NCBI GenBank assembly: GCA_902781305.1
Contig: CACZIV010000009.1
Coordinates: 1 to 64,000, forward strand
DNA length: 64,000 nt
Origin: Pseudoselenomonas ruminantium
Lineage (GTDB): Bacteria > Bacillota > Negativicutes > Selenomonadales > Selenomonadaceae
Direction: 5' to 3'
Under the pieces are notes generated by a model. The model was not told where the DNA came from. It made no database searches and saw nothing but the letters and a program-made list of their open reading frames with translations. The position numbers and the translations under genes are program-made. This document shows, one piece after another, positions 52,372-61,864 of the stretch; the stretch's first letter is position 1, and every line of letters begins with the position of its first letter.

Positions 52372-52938
52372 ATGGCTGAACAGATTCGGATTCAGACTCC
52401 GTTTACGGAAGAAATGAGCCGCAAACTTAAAGCAGGCGATGCGGTACTGATCTCGGGCGAAATCATCGCAGCCCGTGACGCTGCCCACAAGGCAATGACG
52501 GAAGCCCTTGCCCGTGGCGAAAAACTGCCGGTTGACTGGCAGAATCAGATGGTTTATTACCTCGGCCCGACGCCGGCAAAACCGGGTGACCCCATCGGCT
52601 CCTGCGGCCCGACGACTTCCGGCCGTATGGATGCTTATACGCCGACCATGCTCGAACAGGGCATCAAGGGCATGATTGGTAAAGGCTCCCGCTCCAAAGA
52701 AGTGGTCGAGTCCATGAAGAAGAACGGCGTAACTTATTTTGCAGCCGTTGGCGGTGCAGCAGCGCTGATTGCTAAATCCGTCAAGAAATATGAAGTTCTG
52801 GCTTACCCGGAACTGGGCCCTGAGGCTGTGGCTCGTCTTACGGTAGAGGATTTCCCGGCTATCGTTGTTATTGACTGTGAGGGCAACAACCTTTACGAAA
52901 CGAATCAGGCTAAGTATCGTACGCTGAAAGGCTACTGA
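52372..52938 (+). CDS. Class I fumarate hydratase, beta subunit
   Basis: A 188-residue subunit of the two-gene oxygen-sensitive fumarase (or L(+)-tartrate dehydratase family). Conserved parts are GDAVLISGEIIAARDAAHKAM, YYLGPTPAKPGDPIGSCGPTTSGRMD and GKGSRSKEV, with the catalytic serine region. It needs the alpha subunit, whose gene is interrupted here. GGGAGG precedes the ATG. The genes that follow make fumarate reductase, so the pair would run malate to fumarate to succinate. Confidence 0.92.
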   Translation: MAEQIRIQTPFTEEMSRKLKAGDAVLISGEIIAARDAAHKAMTEALARGEKLPVDWQNQMVYYLGPTPAKPGDPIGSCGPTTSGRMDAYTPTMLEQGIKGMIGKGSRSKEVVESMKKNGVTYFAAVGGAAALIAKSVKKYEVLAYPELGPEAVARLTVEDFPAIVVIDCEGNNLYETNQAKYRTLKGY

Positions 52939-53013
52939 TAATTAAAGTATGGTGGAACAAGGCGGGCACGAGATTCTGCCCGCTATTCCAGGAATTATTT
53001 TAGGAGGTATAGA

Positions 53014-53640
53014 ATGTTTCACACAACTTTTTACGTGCGTCGTCTGCATTCATTAGTAGGCCTCTTGGCGCTTGGTATGGTGCTCTTTGAGCATATCTTC
53101 ACCAACTCCATGGCCCTGGGCGGCGCTCCTGCACTTAACGGAGCCCTCGCAATGATGGAGCTCATCCCCAAACCGATTTTCCTCGGTCTGGAAATTGGTG
53201 CAATCGCTGCACCGCTTCTCTTCCATGCCATCTATGGCATCTACATCTGCCTGCAGGCTAAGAACAACCCGGGCCGCTATGGCTATGTCCGCAACTGGCA
53301 GTTTGCTCTGCAGCGCTGGACGGCATGGTTCCTCGTTGTGTTCCTCGTATGGCACATCTTCTATCTGCGTATCTTCACGAAAGGTATCGCTGGTACGCCG
53401 ATTTCCTATGAACTCCTGCAGAGCTATTTCGTGGCAAATCCCGTATATGCCCTGCTCTACATCCTTGGCATGTTCGCTGCCATCTTCCATTTCTGCAATG
53501 GTATCACCACCTTCTGCATGACCTGGGGTATTGCGAAAGGTCCCCGCATCCAGAACGTAATCAGCCTCATGAGCATGGGCCTTTGTGCTGTGCTGTGCCT
53601 GGTGACGCTGGCATTTATGGGCAGCTACTTTGTGATGTAA
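53014..53640 (+). CDS. sdhC: Succinate dehydrogenase/fumarate reductase cytochrome b subunit
   Basis: A 208-residue membrane anchor with five helices, like the di-heme Bacillus/Wolinella type. Candidate heme histidines lie in RRLHSLVGLL, FEHIFTN, LLFHAIYG, VVFLVWHIFY and IFHFCNG. It passes electrons between menaquinol and the flavoprotein. Strong AGGAGG before the ATG. The gene order C-A-B matches this class. Confidence 0.92.
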   Translation: MFHTTFYVRRLHSLVGLLALGMVLFEHIFTNSMALGGAPALNGALAMMELIPKPIFLGLEIGAIAAPLLFHAIYGIYICLQAKNNPGRYGYVRNWQFALQRWTAWFLVVFLVWHIFYLRIFTKGIAGTPISYELLQSYFVANPVYALLYILGMFAAIFHFCNGITTFCMTWGIAKGPRIQNVISLMSMGLCAVLCLVTLAFMGSYFVM

Positions 53641-53675
53641 TTGCCTTGTGTATGGCAAAGTAAAGGAGAATTTCA

Positions 53676-55583
53676 ATGGCTAATAAACCTGAAAAAAAGA
53701 TTATTGTCGTAGGCGGCGGCCTTTCCGGCCTCATGGCTACGCTGAAAATCTGCGAAGACGGTGGTAAGGTTGACCTGTTCTCTTACTGCCCGGTAAAACG
53801 TTCCCATTCCCTGTGCGCACAGGGCGGCATGAACGCCTGCATGGACACCAAGGGTGAGCATGACTCCATCTATGAACATTTCGATGATACCGTATACGGC
53901 GGTGACTTCCTGGCTGACCAGCTGGCTGTTAAAGGCATGGTTGAAGCAGCTCCGAAGCTCGTACATATGTTCGACCGCATGGGCGTGCCCTTCACGCGTA
54001 CGCCGGAAGGTGTGCTTGACCTCCGCAACTTCGGCGGTCAGAAGAACAAACGTACGGTATTTGCTGGTTCCACGACGGGCCAGCAGCTCCTCTACGCTCT
54101 CGACGAGCAGGTTCGCCGTTGGGAAGTTAAGGGCGGCGTAAAGAAATATGAATTCTGGGAATTCATCAAGATCATCAAGAACAAAGACGGTGTTTGCCGC
54201 GGTATCGTTGCGCAGAACATGAACTCCAACGAAATTCAGGCATTCCCCGCTGATGTCGTAATCCTTGCTACTGGTGGCCCTGGCCAGGTATATGGCCGCT
54301 GCACGGCATCCACCATCTGCAATGGTTCCGCTGTATCCGCTGTTTACCAGCAGGGCGCAGAAATCGGCAACCCCGAATTCCTGCAGATTCATCCGACGGC
54401 TATTCCGGGTTCCGACAAGAACCGTCTGATGTCCGAAGCCTGCCGTGGTGAAGGCGGCCGTGTCTGGGTATATCGCAAGAACCCCCAGACGGGCGAAAAA
54501 GAACGCTGGTACTTCCTCGAAGATATGTATCCGGCATACGGCAACCTCGTACCGCGTGACGTTGCATCCCGCGCAATCTACAAGGTTGTTGTGCACATGG
54601 GCCTCGGCATGACCAACCCGAACCGCGTATATCTGGATCTGTCCCATATTCCGGCTGATTATCTGGAACACAAACTGGGTGGCATCCTCGAAATGTACGA
54701 TGATTTCGTAGGTCAGGACCCGCGTAAAGTGCCGATGGAAATCTTCCCGTCCATCCATTATTCCATGGGTGGTATCTGGGTAGACAGAGAACATCACACC
54801 AACATTCCGGGGCTGATGGCTTCCGGCGAATGCGATTACCAGTACCATGGTGCAAACCGTCTGGGTGCAAACTCCCTGCTGTCTGCAACGTACTCCGGCA
54901 CCATCTCCGGTCCGGAAGCTCTGCGTCTTGCCCGCAGCGGCAAGCTCGGTGACGCGCTTACCAGCGAAGAACTGGAAGCAGCCCGCAAAGAGTGCGTAGA
55001 AGAATTCGATAAGATTCGCAACATGAACGGTGCGGAAAATGCACATCAGATGCACCATGAACTCGGTGACATCATGTACAAATACGTATCCATCGAACGC
55101 GATAACAACGGCCTCAAACAGTGCATGAAAGAACTCCATGCCCTCCTGAAACGTTGGGATAACATCGGTGTTACGGACCATGGCAACTGGGCTAACCAGG
55201 AAGCAATGTTCGTTCGTCAGCTCCGCAACATGATTATCTACGCTATGGCCATCACGAAGTCCGCTCTGCAGCGTGACGAAAGCCGCGGCGCTCATGCTAA
55301 GATTGTCCTCAAATCCGACTACGACAGCTGGGATGCAGCTAAGCAGAAGGCTTTTGATGAGAAAAATGGCAAGTACCATTTCGATGCCGAAACCGGCCGC
55401 GCGATGACCGATGATGGCAACGATGATCTGCTGTTCTTTGGCCGTGATGATGAGAAATTCATGCGTACCACGGTAGTATCCTTTGACGCTGCCAACAGTG
55501 AACCGGAAGTTACCTATCGCGAATTTGAACACTCTCTCATTAAGCCGCGTCTGCGTAACTACGCTGTAGCTAAGAAAGAGTAA
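53676..55583 (+). CDS. sdhA: Succinate dehydrogenase/fumarate reductase flavoprotein subunit
   Basis: A 635-residue FAD-binding subunit. The Rossmann motif is VVGGGLSGLMATLKI. The histidine for covalent FAD sits in KRSHSLCAQGGMNAC. HPTAIPG and the active-site arginine region (RLGANSLLSATYSG, with EGGRVW upstream) are intact. In an anaerobe of this type it probably reduces fumarate with menaquinol as the last step of the succinate branch. A full-length open frame on the opposite strand is a codon-bias shadow. Confidence 0.95.
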   Translation: MANKPEKKIIVVGGGLSGLMATLKICEDGGKVDLFSYCPVKRSHSLCAQGGMNACMDTKGEHDSIYEHFDDTVYGGDFLADQLAVKGMVEAAPKLVHMFDRMGVPFTRTPEGVLDLRNFGGQKNKRTVFAGSTTGQQLLYALDEQVRRWEVKGGVKKYEFWEFIKIIKNKDGVCRGIVAQNMNSNEIQAFPADVVILATGGPGQVYGRCTASTICNGSAVSAVYQQGAEIGNPEFLQIHPTAIPGSDKNRLMSEACRGEGGRVWVYRKNPQTGEKERWYFLEDMYPAYGNLVPRDVASRAIYKVVVHMGLGMTNPNRVYLDLSHIPADYLEHKLGGILEMYDDFVGQDPRKVPMEIFPSIHYSMGGIWVDREHHTNIPGLMASGECDYQYHGANRLGANSLLSATYSGTISGPEALRLARSGKLGDALTSEELEAARKECVEEFDKIRNMNGAENAHQMHHELGDIMYKYVSIERDNNGLKQCMKELHALLKRWDNIGVTDHGNWANQEAMFVRQLRNMIIYAMAITKSALQRDESRGAHAKIVLKSDYDSWDAAKQKAFDEKNGKYHFDAETGRAMTDDGNDDLLFFGRDDEKFMRTTVVSFDAANSEPEVTYREFEHSLIKPRLRNYAVAKKE

Positions 55584-55600
55584 GAGGGAGGACAAACAAA

Positions 55601-56338
55601 ATGGCAGAACAGAAAAAAGAGCGTCAGGATGGCCCTGATTCGGCCCCCTATACGCAAGAATTCGATGTAGATTACCGTCCGGGCCTGAACGTTGTTGCCG
55701 CCCTGATGGAAATTCAGAAGAACCCCGTCACCGTTGACGGCAAGAAAGTTGCTCCTGTTGTTTGGGAATGCAACTGCCTTGAAAAAGTTTGCGGTGCCTG
55801 CATGATGGTGATTAACGGTAAAGCCCGTCAGGCTTGCTGCTCCCTGGTTGACAACCTGGAACAGCCCATCCGCCTGCAGCCGGCTCGTACGTTCCCGGTT
55901 ATCCGTGACCTCTTAATCGACCGCTCGGTTATGTTTGAAAGCCTCAAACGCATTCAGGGCTGGGTTGAAGTTGACGGCTCCTGGGATGTTAAGGATGCGC
56001 CGATTCAGAACCCGTACACGGCCGAGACGGCTTATGAGATTTCGCACTGCATGACCTGCGGCTGCTGCATGGAAGCATGCCCGAACGTTGGCCCGCAGTC
56101 CGACTTCATCGGCCCGTCCCCGACGGTTCAGGCATATCTCTTCAACCTGCATCCGCTGGGAAAATTCGACGCTCCGAAGCGCCTGAATGCCCTGATGGAA
56201 AAAGGCGGCATCACCAGCTGCGGCAACAGCCAGAACTGCGTACAGGCTTGCCCGAAAAACATCAAGCTCACGACTTATCTCGCACAGCTTAACCGCGATG
56301 TGAATAAGCAGGCTTTGAAGAATATCTTCAACCATTAA
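55601..56338 (+). CDS. sdhB: Succinate dehydrogenase/fumarate reductase iron-sulfur subunit
   Basis: A 245-residue electron-transfer subunit. The [2Fe-2S] ligands are in CNCLEKVCGACMMV with a later CC. The [4Fe-4S] and [3Fe-4S] ligands are in CMTCGCCMEACPN and CGNSQNCVQACPKNI. Order and spacing are standard. It lies 17 bases after the flavoprotein gene; a strong terminator closes the group. Confidence 0.95.
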   Translation: MAEQKKERQDGPDSAPYTQEFDVDYRPGLNVVAALMEIQKNPVTVDGKKVAPVVWECNCLEKVCGACMMVINGKARQACCSLVDNLEQPIRLQPARTFPVIRDLLIDRSVMFESLKRIQGWVEVDGSWDVKDAPIQNPYTAETAYEISHCMTCGCCMEACPNVGPQSDFIGPSPTVQAYLFNLHPLGKFDAPKRLNALMEKGGITSCGNSQNCVQACPKNIKLTTYLAQLNRDVNKQALKNIFNH

Positions 56339-56357
56339 TTGCATAGGCAATAAGACG

Positions 56358-56384
56358 GCCCCCGCCAATGGCGGGGGCTTTTGT
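56358..56384 (+). terminator. Terminator after the fumarate reductase genes
   Basis: GCCCCCGCC-AAT-GGCGGGGGC followed by TTTTG. Confidence 0.9.
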
Positions 56385-56493
56385 CCGCTCTTTTTCTTGT
56401 TTTCACTTGCTTATTGCCTATGTTTAGGTATACAATATTGATAGGTGGGTATGTTGCCCAAATGAGAAAAATCGGCAATATAGGATGATAATT

Positions 56494-58185
56494 ATGAGAA
56501 AAAATAATCGTATTCCCTTAAGCCCTTGTCTGCGCCGTTTCCGGTTCTATTTTGATTTGCTGGGCAAGACGGCTAAAGACTATTTATTTTTTACCGATTT
56601 ACAGGAAAACCTGGTGATGGTTTCGCCGAATCTGGTCAATGATTTTGATTTGCCCGGTGAAATCATGCATGATTTTGACCAGTACTGGGTACCGCTGGTA
56701 CACCCTGAGGAACGAGGAGAGTACCAGTCCTCCATCAGCAAGGTTTTGGCCTCGCAAGTGCCCTGTGAGCACAGTCTGGAGTATCGGGTTAAGAACCGCA
56801 AAGGTGAGTATGTATGGATTTGCTGCCGCGGCAGGGTAGGGCTTGACCGGGATGGTAATCCCTATATGTTTGTGGGCACGATGTCCCGTATGGCCCAGCG
56901 CAATCAGGCAGACGAAGTGACAGGACTCTTAAATAAATATCAGTTCGAACACGCTGTAAAAATGGCCCTGGCCCGGTATCGGGCCACCGGGGAAGGTGGA
57001 GCCATTATGGTTTTCGGACTGGATAACTTCAAGATTGTCAATGAAACCTACAATCGCATGACCGGCGACATAGTCCTGAAACGGGTGGCTGATGTGATAG
57101 GCAATGTCATTCCTCCGGAACTTACGCTGTTCAAGCTGGATGGGGATGAGTATGCCCTGATTTATCCGAATGCCAAAACGGAGGATGTCGCGGAGATTTT
57201 TGCCAGTGTGCAAAGTGCATTGTCCCGCCCACAGGATATTGACGGCCATCAGTATTTCTGTACAGCCTCCTGTGGTACCGTATTTTATCCGGAGGCCGGA
57301 AAGGATTATCTGGTACTGCATAAACACGCAGAAGCAGCTATGGACATTGCCAAGCGGGAAGGTAAAAACCGCAATACCATTTTCAGTAAGGAGCAGTACA
57401 ACCGCTGGGTACGTTCCATTTCCATGCGTGACAGCATTTGGGAGAGTGTGGAAAATGGCTGCGTAGGCTTCAGTCTGTTCTTCCAGCCGCAGGTGAGCGC
57501 ATTAGACCAGCGGCTTATCGGAGCTGAGGCGCTGCTGCGTTGGAAAAATCCCAAGGGCCGTATGGTAGCCCCCATGGAATTTATCCCCATTTTGGAGGAA
57601 ACCAAGCTCATCATTCCCGTGGGGAAGTGGATTGCCGAGGAAGCCATCAAAGTTTGCAAGCGTTGGCGGCGCTTTGTGCCGGATTTCCGCGTCAGCATCA
57701 ATATGAGCTATGAGCAAATCAAGGATTTGTCCTTTAAGAACTTTGTGGAGGATTGTCTGGAGCGCTACGATATGCCGCCGGATTCGATTGTTCTGGAACT
57801 GACCGAAAGCAAAATCGTGGCCGACTGGAGCTTTATCAACAAGCAGTTTGATTCCTTCCGTCATTTGGGCATAGCCGTGGCCATGGACGATTTTGGTACA
57901 GGGTATTCCTCGCTGGCCTCCTTGAAGAACCTCTCCTGCGATATCGTAAAGATTGACCGGGAGTTTGTGAAAAAGATTTTGGAAAATGACTTTGACCGCC
58001 GTCTGGTACAGTATGTGGTAGACCTTTGCCATAGCATCGGTATTTCCTGCTGCATTGAAGGCGTGGAGGAAGAAGCCGAGTATGAGCTTTTGACCAAGGA
58101 ATGCAAGGCGGATTCGATTCAGGGATATTTGTTCGGACATCCGGAAAGCGTGACGGATTTCGAAGAAAAATTCCTGCAGGGTTAA
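56494..58185 (+). CDS. PAS-GGDEF-EAL protein with degenerate GGDEF, c-di-GMP phosphodiesterase
   Basis: A 563-residue soluble protein. A PAS domain (about 20-140) precedes a GGDEF domain (about 145-300) and an EAL domain (about 310-560). The GGDEF motif reads LDGDEYALI, so cyclase activity is probably lost, though it may bind GTP. The EAL domain keeps its motifs: [33 protein letters not shown] and QGYLFGHP. It should therefore hydrolyse c-di-GMP to pGpG. ATG 56494 follows AGGATG; ATG 56485 would add three residues. A divergent AT-rich region with TAGGTATACAAT lies upstream. Confidence 0.9.
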   Translation: MRKNNRIPLSPCLRRFRFYFDLLGKTAKDYLFFTDLQENLVMVSPNLVNDFDLPGEIMHDFDQYWVPLVHPEERGEYQSSISKVLASQVPCEHSLEYRVKNRKGEYVWICCRGRVGLDRDGNPYMFVGTMSRMAQRNQADEVTGLLNKYQFEHAVKMALARYRATGEGGAIMVFGLDNFKIVNETYNRMTGDIVLKRVADVIGNVIPPELTLFKLDGDEYALIYPNAKTEDVAEIFASVQSALSRPQDIDGHQYFCTASCGTVFYPEAGKDYLVLHKHAEAAMDIAKREGKNRNTIFSKEQYNRWVRSISMRDSIWESVENGCVGFSLFFQPQVSALDQRLIGAEALLRWKNPKGRMVAPMEFIPILEETKLIIPVGKWIAEEAIKVCKRWRRFVPDFRVSINMSYEQIKDLSFKNFVEDCLERYDMPPDSIVLELTESKIVADWSFINKQFDSFRHLGIAVAMDDFGTGYSSLASLKNLSCDIVKIDREFVKKILENDFDRRLVQYVVDLCHSIGISCCIEGVEEEAEYELLTKECKADSIQGYLFGHPESVTDFEEKFLQG

Positions 58186-58210
58186 TATTTGGATTGGAGA
58201 AAGAAACATT

Positions 58211-58705
58211 ATGTCAAGAGATAAGGAACAGGAAGATATTTCATTACTGGGGAACAAGAAGGTTAAGTACCATTATGATTACTGTCCTGAGATATTGGAA
58301 ACCTTCCAGAATAAACATCCGGAAAATGATTACTGGGTAAAGTTCAACTGCCCGGAATTCACGGCCCTTTGCCCGATTACGGGGCAGCCGGACTACGCCA
58401 CTATCTATATCAGCTATGTGCCGAATGAAAAGATGGTGGAGAGCAAGTCGTTGAAGCTTTATTTGGTGAGTTTCCGCAATCATGGTGATTTTCATGAGGA
58501 TGTGGTGAATGTCATCATGAAGGATCTCGTCAAGCTGATGGAGCCTAAATACATTGAGGTCTGGGGCAAGTTCCTGCCCCGTGGCGGTATTTCCATCGAC
58601 CCTTATGCCAACTACGGCCAGCCGGGCACGAAGTTCGAGGAACTGGCATGGCGCCGTTTTGCAGAGCATGATATGGTCGCGATGGATAAGGTGGATAACC
58701 GCTAA
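58211..58705 (+). CDS. queF: NADPH-dependent preQ0 reductase QueF
   Basis: A 164-residue type I QueF that reduces 7-cyano-7-deazaguanine to preQ1 for queuosine in tRNA. The catalytic Cys and Asp lie in [14 protein letters not shown]. The E(S/L)KSLK NADPH motif ([10 protein letters not shown]) and the [14 protein letters not shown] [16 protein letters not shown] ending are present. No preQ1 riboswitch is seen upstream. It is 25 bases after the EAL gene and may be read with it. Confidence 0.95.
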   Translation: MSRDKEQEDISLLGNKKVKYHYDYCPEILETFQNKHPENDYWVKFNCPEFTALCPITGQPDYATIYISYVPNEKMVESKSLKLYLVSFRNHGDFHEDVVNVIMKDLVKLMEPKYIEVWGKFLPRGGISIDPYANYGQPGTKFEELAWRRFAEHDMVAMDKVDNR

Positions 58706-58727
58706 TAGTATTCCGGGAGGAGATTCC

Positions 58728-59555
58728 TTGCTAAGACGTCAAAAACGCATTGCCCTAATCAACGATATAACGGGTTTTGGCCGTTGTTCCGTGGCGGTGG
58801 AATTGCCGCTGATTTCGGCCATGAAGATTCAGGCCTGCCCAATGCCTACGGCGATACTGTCGGTACATACAGGCTTTGAACACCACTATCTGGACGACTA
58901 TACAGCGCGGATGAAGCCCTATATGGACAGCTGGGAGAAAAACCAGCTGTCCTTTGATGGTATTTGCACAGGCTTCTTGGGCTCTGTACAGCAGATTGCC
59001 ATTGTGGAAGATTTTATCCGCCGCTTTAAGCAGCCTTCGACACGGGTGATGGTTGACCCTGTGATGGGGGATAACGGCAAACTCTATAGTTCCTATACCA
59101 TGGAAATGTGTGCGGAAATGCGGCGTCTGCTGGCCCATGCGGATTTGGTGACACCAAATCTTACCGAGGCCTGTATTCTACTGGATATTCCCTATCCGAA
59201 GGATGGACTGGTCAGCGATGCGGATTTGGAATACATGGCCAGCGAATTGTCTGCACAAGGTCCGTCGCAGGTAATCATCACCGGGCTGCATGGAGAGGAT
59301 TCCCTGCGCAACTTCATCTACGAAGCCGGACGGGGCAAGGTGCTGACGGTGGAAAAAATCGGCGGCGACCGCTCGGGAACAGGCGATGCCTTTGCCGCCA
59401 TTGTGGCCGGGAGTCTCATCAACGGCGAAACCTTGGAACAGGCGGCAGTCAAAGCCGCCGAGTTTATCAATAAATGCCTGCAATATGCGGAAAAACTGGA
59501 TTTGCCATGGAACTATGGCATGCCATTTGAAGAATATCTTAGGGAGCTGAAATAA
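58728..59555 (+). CDS. Pyridoxal/pyridoxamine kinase
   Basis: A 275-residue ribokinase-fold kinase of the PdxY/PdxK type for vitamin B6 salvage. It starts with QKRIALINDITGFGRCSVAVELP. DPVMGDNGKLY and the anion-hole/ATP motif GDRSGTGDAFAAIVAG follow. TTG 58728 is chosen: GGGAGGA ends seven bases upstream, and the longer frame from 58554 lies inside queF. It is followed without gap by a radical SAM gene. Confidence 0.88.
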   Translation: MLRRQKRIALINDITGFGRCSVAVELPLISAMKIQACPMPTAILSVHTGFEHHYLDDYTARMKPYMDSWEKNQLSFDGICTGFLGSVQQIAIVEDFIRRFKQPSTRVMVDPVMGDNGKLYSSYTMEMCAEMRRLLAHADLVTPNLTEACILLDIPYPKDGLVSDADLEYMASELSAQGPSQVIITGLHGEDSLRNFIYEAGRGKVLTVEKIGGDRSGTGDAFAAIVAGSLINGETLEQAAVKAAEFINKCLQYAEKLDLPWNYGMPFEEYLRELK

Positions 59556-60215
59556 ATGTTAGTCTATGCAACCCATAAGGGGGGCAGATACTTGCCTATT
59601 GCCGAAAGCCTGCAGGAGCAGCCAGAGGGCAAGCGGAATCTTTATGTGAACATCACCAACGAGTGTAACTGCGCCTGTACCTTCTGCCTGCGCAATATGA
59701 AAAAGATGGCCGAAGAATCCAGTCTGTGGTTGAAAAAGCGGCCCACCGTAGAAGAACTCAAAGCCGCGCTGGATGATGTTCCCTGGGAATACATCAAAGA
59801 AGTTGTCTTTTGCGGCTTTGGCGAACCGACCATGCAGCTGGCTGTGCTTACGGAACTTCTCCATTATGTAAAGGAAAAGCACCCGGAAATGCCCACGCGT
59901 CTCAACACCAACGGCTTGGGCGAACTGGAATACGGACGGGAGATTGCGGAGGATTTCCAGGGCGTTCTCGATACCATCTCCATCAGCCTCAACGCCTCCA
60001 ATGCAGAGCGTTATTACGAGCTGACCAGAGCCAAATACGGGCTGAAATCCTATGAAGCTATGCTCGACTTTGCCGAACACAGCAAGAAGTATGTGCCTAA
60101 TGTGGTACTGACCATTGTGGACAAAGTGGAAGGACCTGAGGAAATTGCTAAATGTCAGGCCATCTGCGATGCCCGGGGACTGACCTTGCGGGTGCGTCCT
60201 TACGAAGACAGCTGA
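59556..60215 (+). CDS. TatD-linked type radical SAM protein
   Basis: A 219-residue small radical SAM protein. The iron-sulfur motif is CNCACTFC (CxxxCxxC with one extra Cys), followed by CGFGEPTMQL in the SAM region. It looks like the TIGR04038 family, which often sits next to tatD genes; no tatD is here. It starts two bases after the pyridoxal kinase stop, so the two are coupled. Substrate unknown. Confidence 0.82.
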   Translation: MLVYATHKGGRYLPIAESLQEQPEGKRNLYVNITNECNCACTFCLRNMKKMAEESSLWLKKRPTVEELKAALDDVPWEYIKEVVFCGFGEPTMQLAVLTELLHYVKEKHPEMPTRLNTNGLGELEYGREIAEDFQGVLDTISISLNASNAERYYELTRAKYGLKSYEAMLDFAEHSKKYVPNVVLTIVDKVEGPEEIAKCQAICDARGLTLRVRPYEDS

Positions 60216-60227
60216 TATGGTACAATT

Positions 60228-60302
60228 AAAGGAGCGGTATAACCTTTTCTGCAGCGTTTGACAAGCCTGTCAAAGCGAAAGAAAAGGTTATACCGCTCCT
60301 TT
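60228..60302. repeat. Palindromic intergenic element, copy D
   Basis: Arms of 23 bases (60228-60250 and 60280-60302) are perfect inverted copies. The core GTTTGACAAGCCTGTC is on the plus strand at 60255-60270. It lies between convergent genes, and both ends have T runs, so it could double as a two-way terminator for the radical SAM gene and the Bax-inhibitor-like gene. Confidence 0.8.
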
Positions 60303-60325
60303 TGTGTATGCGTTACCGTATTTTA

Positions 60326-61048
60326 TCAGTCGTCACCCATATTGCTGATGGTCAACAGCAGGTCAATGCAGCGTACATAGAGCCAGACGAGCGTAATCAG
60401 CAGGGAGAAGGCACAGTACCATTCATAATCCTTGGGCAGCCCCTGCGCAACAGCTTCCTGAATCTGATGGTAGTCGATAAAGAGGCAGGCTGTAGCAATG
60501 CCGATAATCAGCAGGTTGATGCCAATGCCAATCAGGCCACCTTCCATAAAGCCGAAATCCACGCTGAAGAAGTAGGACATCACAAAGCGCAGCAGATAGG
60601 CCAGCAGCAGCCCCATTAAGGCAATGGTAACACCCTTGATGAACTTGCCATCTACCGTAATCCAGCCCTGGCTGAATACCAGCGCAGCTGCAATGGCGAT
60701 GGTAAAGGTGAGCAGAACGGCCTGAATGACGACACCGGGCAGGAACGCCTCGGCAATCATGGAAAGCATGGCAATGGAGGCCCCTTCAAAGATGGCAAAA
60801 AGCGGTGAGATAAAACCGGCGGTCTGCGGCTTGAAGCTGACAATAAAGGTCATAATCAGACAGCCTACACAGGCAACGCCCGTAGTGACCATCGTGGCAT
60901 AGCCGCTGACGATGGTGGCCAGCGCTGAACCGGCAACCAAAAGCACCATCAGAATTTCCTTCATGGCAATGCCGGAATAACTGGCCGCTTCCGACATAAA
61001 CGCCCCACGGCTGAGGTCTTGTACTTTACCGAGCATAGGATTTTCCAT
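60326..61048 (-). CDS. Bax inhibitor-1/YccA family membrane protein
   Basis: A 240-residue protein with about seven helices. It begins MENPMLGKVQ, like many bacterial YccA/YetJ-type members, and ends with a charged loop and a last helix containing VWLYVRCIDLL. Bacterial relatives such as YetJ leak Ca2+ in a pH-dependent way, and YccA interacts with FtsH. ATG 61048 is taken as the start, after a GGGGATG site; ATG 61066 is possible. It is convergent with the radical SAM gene. Confidence 0.9.
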   Translation of the reverse strand: MENPMLGKVQDLSRGAFMSEAASYSGIAMKEILMVLLVAGSALATIVSGYATMVTTGVACVGCLIMTFIVSFKPQTAGFISPLFAIFEGASIAMLSMIAEAFLPGVVIQAVLLTFTIAIAAALVFSQGWITVDGKFIKGVTIALMGLLLAYLLRFVMSYFFSVDFGFMEGGLIGIGINLLIIGIATACLFIDYHQIQEAVAQGLPKDYEWYCAFSLLITLVWLYVRCIDLLLTISNMGDD

Positions 61049-61138
61049 AATAACATCCCCTATCATAAAGAATTATAACTATACCTTTATTTTAACATAA
61101 ATCTGAAAAATTTACTAATTGTTTAGCGACAATAAAGC

Positions 61139-61170
61139 AAGCCGGCACGCATCGCGTACCGGCTTTATTT
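61139..61170 (-). terminator. Terminator-like hairpin in the long non-coding stretch
   Basis: AAGCCGGCACGC and GCGTACCGGCTT pair with one mismatch that becomes G-U on the minus strand. It could end transcripts from the decayed gene at 61307-61582. Confidence 0.6.
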
Positions 61171-61306
61171 ATGGATATTCATAGATATTAACTTATCCTT
61201 CTCATATTCATTTGTCGGCGTGGACTTCCTCTCGAGCAGAAATCCAGGCGCAGTGTTCCATAATATATGGATGCTTAGCTAAACACTTTTGAATACACAG
61301 AGTCAT

Positions 61307-61582
61307 TCATTCGTTGTGCGCACGTAATCTCTCATTCGATAACAATAGGTTTTCTACGGTTTCGATGCTCATAGAGATCTGTAAAGATTTACCCGGGGCA
61401 GCAGTTGTCTTCTGTAAATACCTAGCGATGTGCTCCAAACTTCCAACTTCTTCTGAGTACGTCTGGCGGCATAGCCATCATCACGTCTCTTTCTCGACTG
61501 TTGGATATTCTTGTACTTCACCAATGCACTTGCTAGCTAGGTTTTGCCAGAACCGCTGCTTAGTGATTTCTTCAATAAACAC
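61307..61582 (-). pseudogene. Decayed small gene of unknown family
   Basis: GTG 61582, preceded by AAAGGA, opens a 92-codon frame to TGA 61307. It holds two consecutive in-frame TGA codons after residue 33. The first part (FIEEITKQRFWQNLAS) and last part (LEHIARYLQKTTAAPGKSL, then ENLLLSNERLRAHNE) look protein-like. The middle looks better in the next frame (KYKNIQQSRKRRDDGYAARR), suggesting two small indels. I do not know the family. The rest of 61049-61864 shows only the hairpin at 61139, AT-rich DNA and no other gene. Confidence 0.35.
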
Positions 61583-61864
61583 TCACATCCTTTCGCAAAA
61601 ACAAGTATGTAAGGTTTTGAAGAGAGCCTGTTTCGGCTAGATACCACCTGCCAAAATTTCAAACGACTGAATTACTTTTCTGGTGGTTTGAATACCTATC
61701 TCTTCTTTACAACTACATAATAACATACTTATCAGATAATTGCAATGCTTTTGAATAATAATTTTTAATTTTTGAGAGAAATTATCGTAAAACAAGCCGA
61801 GAAATATATAGTATAATAGATATAATGTGATATTCGTATAGAATAAGGATAAGGAGCATAGGCA

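Noticed and set aside
53673..55595. A 640-codon open frame on the minus strand opposite the fumarate reductase flavoprotein gene
   Set aside because: It mirrors sdhA exactly, has no family resemblance and arises from codon bias on the coding strand.
58186..58210. A preQ1 riboswitch before queF
   Set aside because: Only 25 bases separate it from the upstream gene and no pseudoknot-forming C-rich stem is seen.
61190..61640. An insertion sequence remnant in the long gap
   Set aside because: No terminal inverted repeats, target duplication or transposase motif could be identified; only a small decayed frame is supported.
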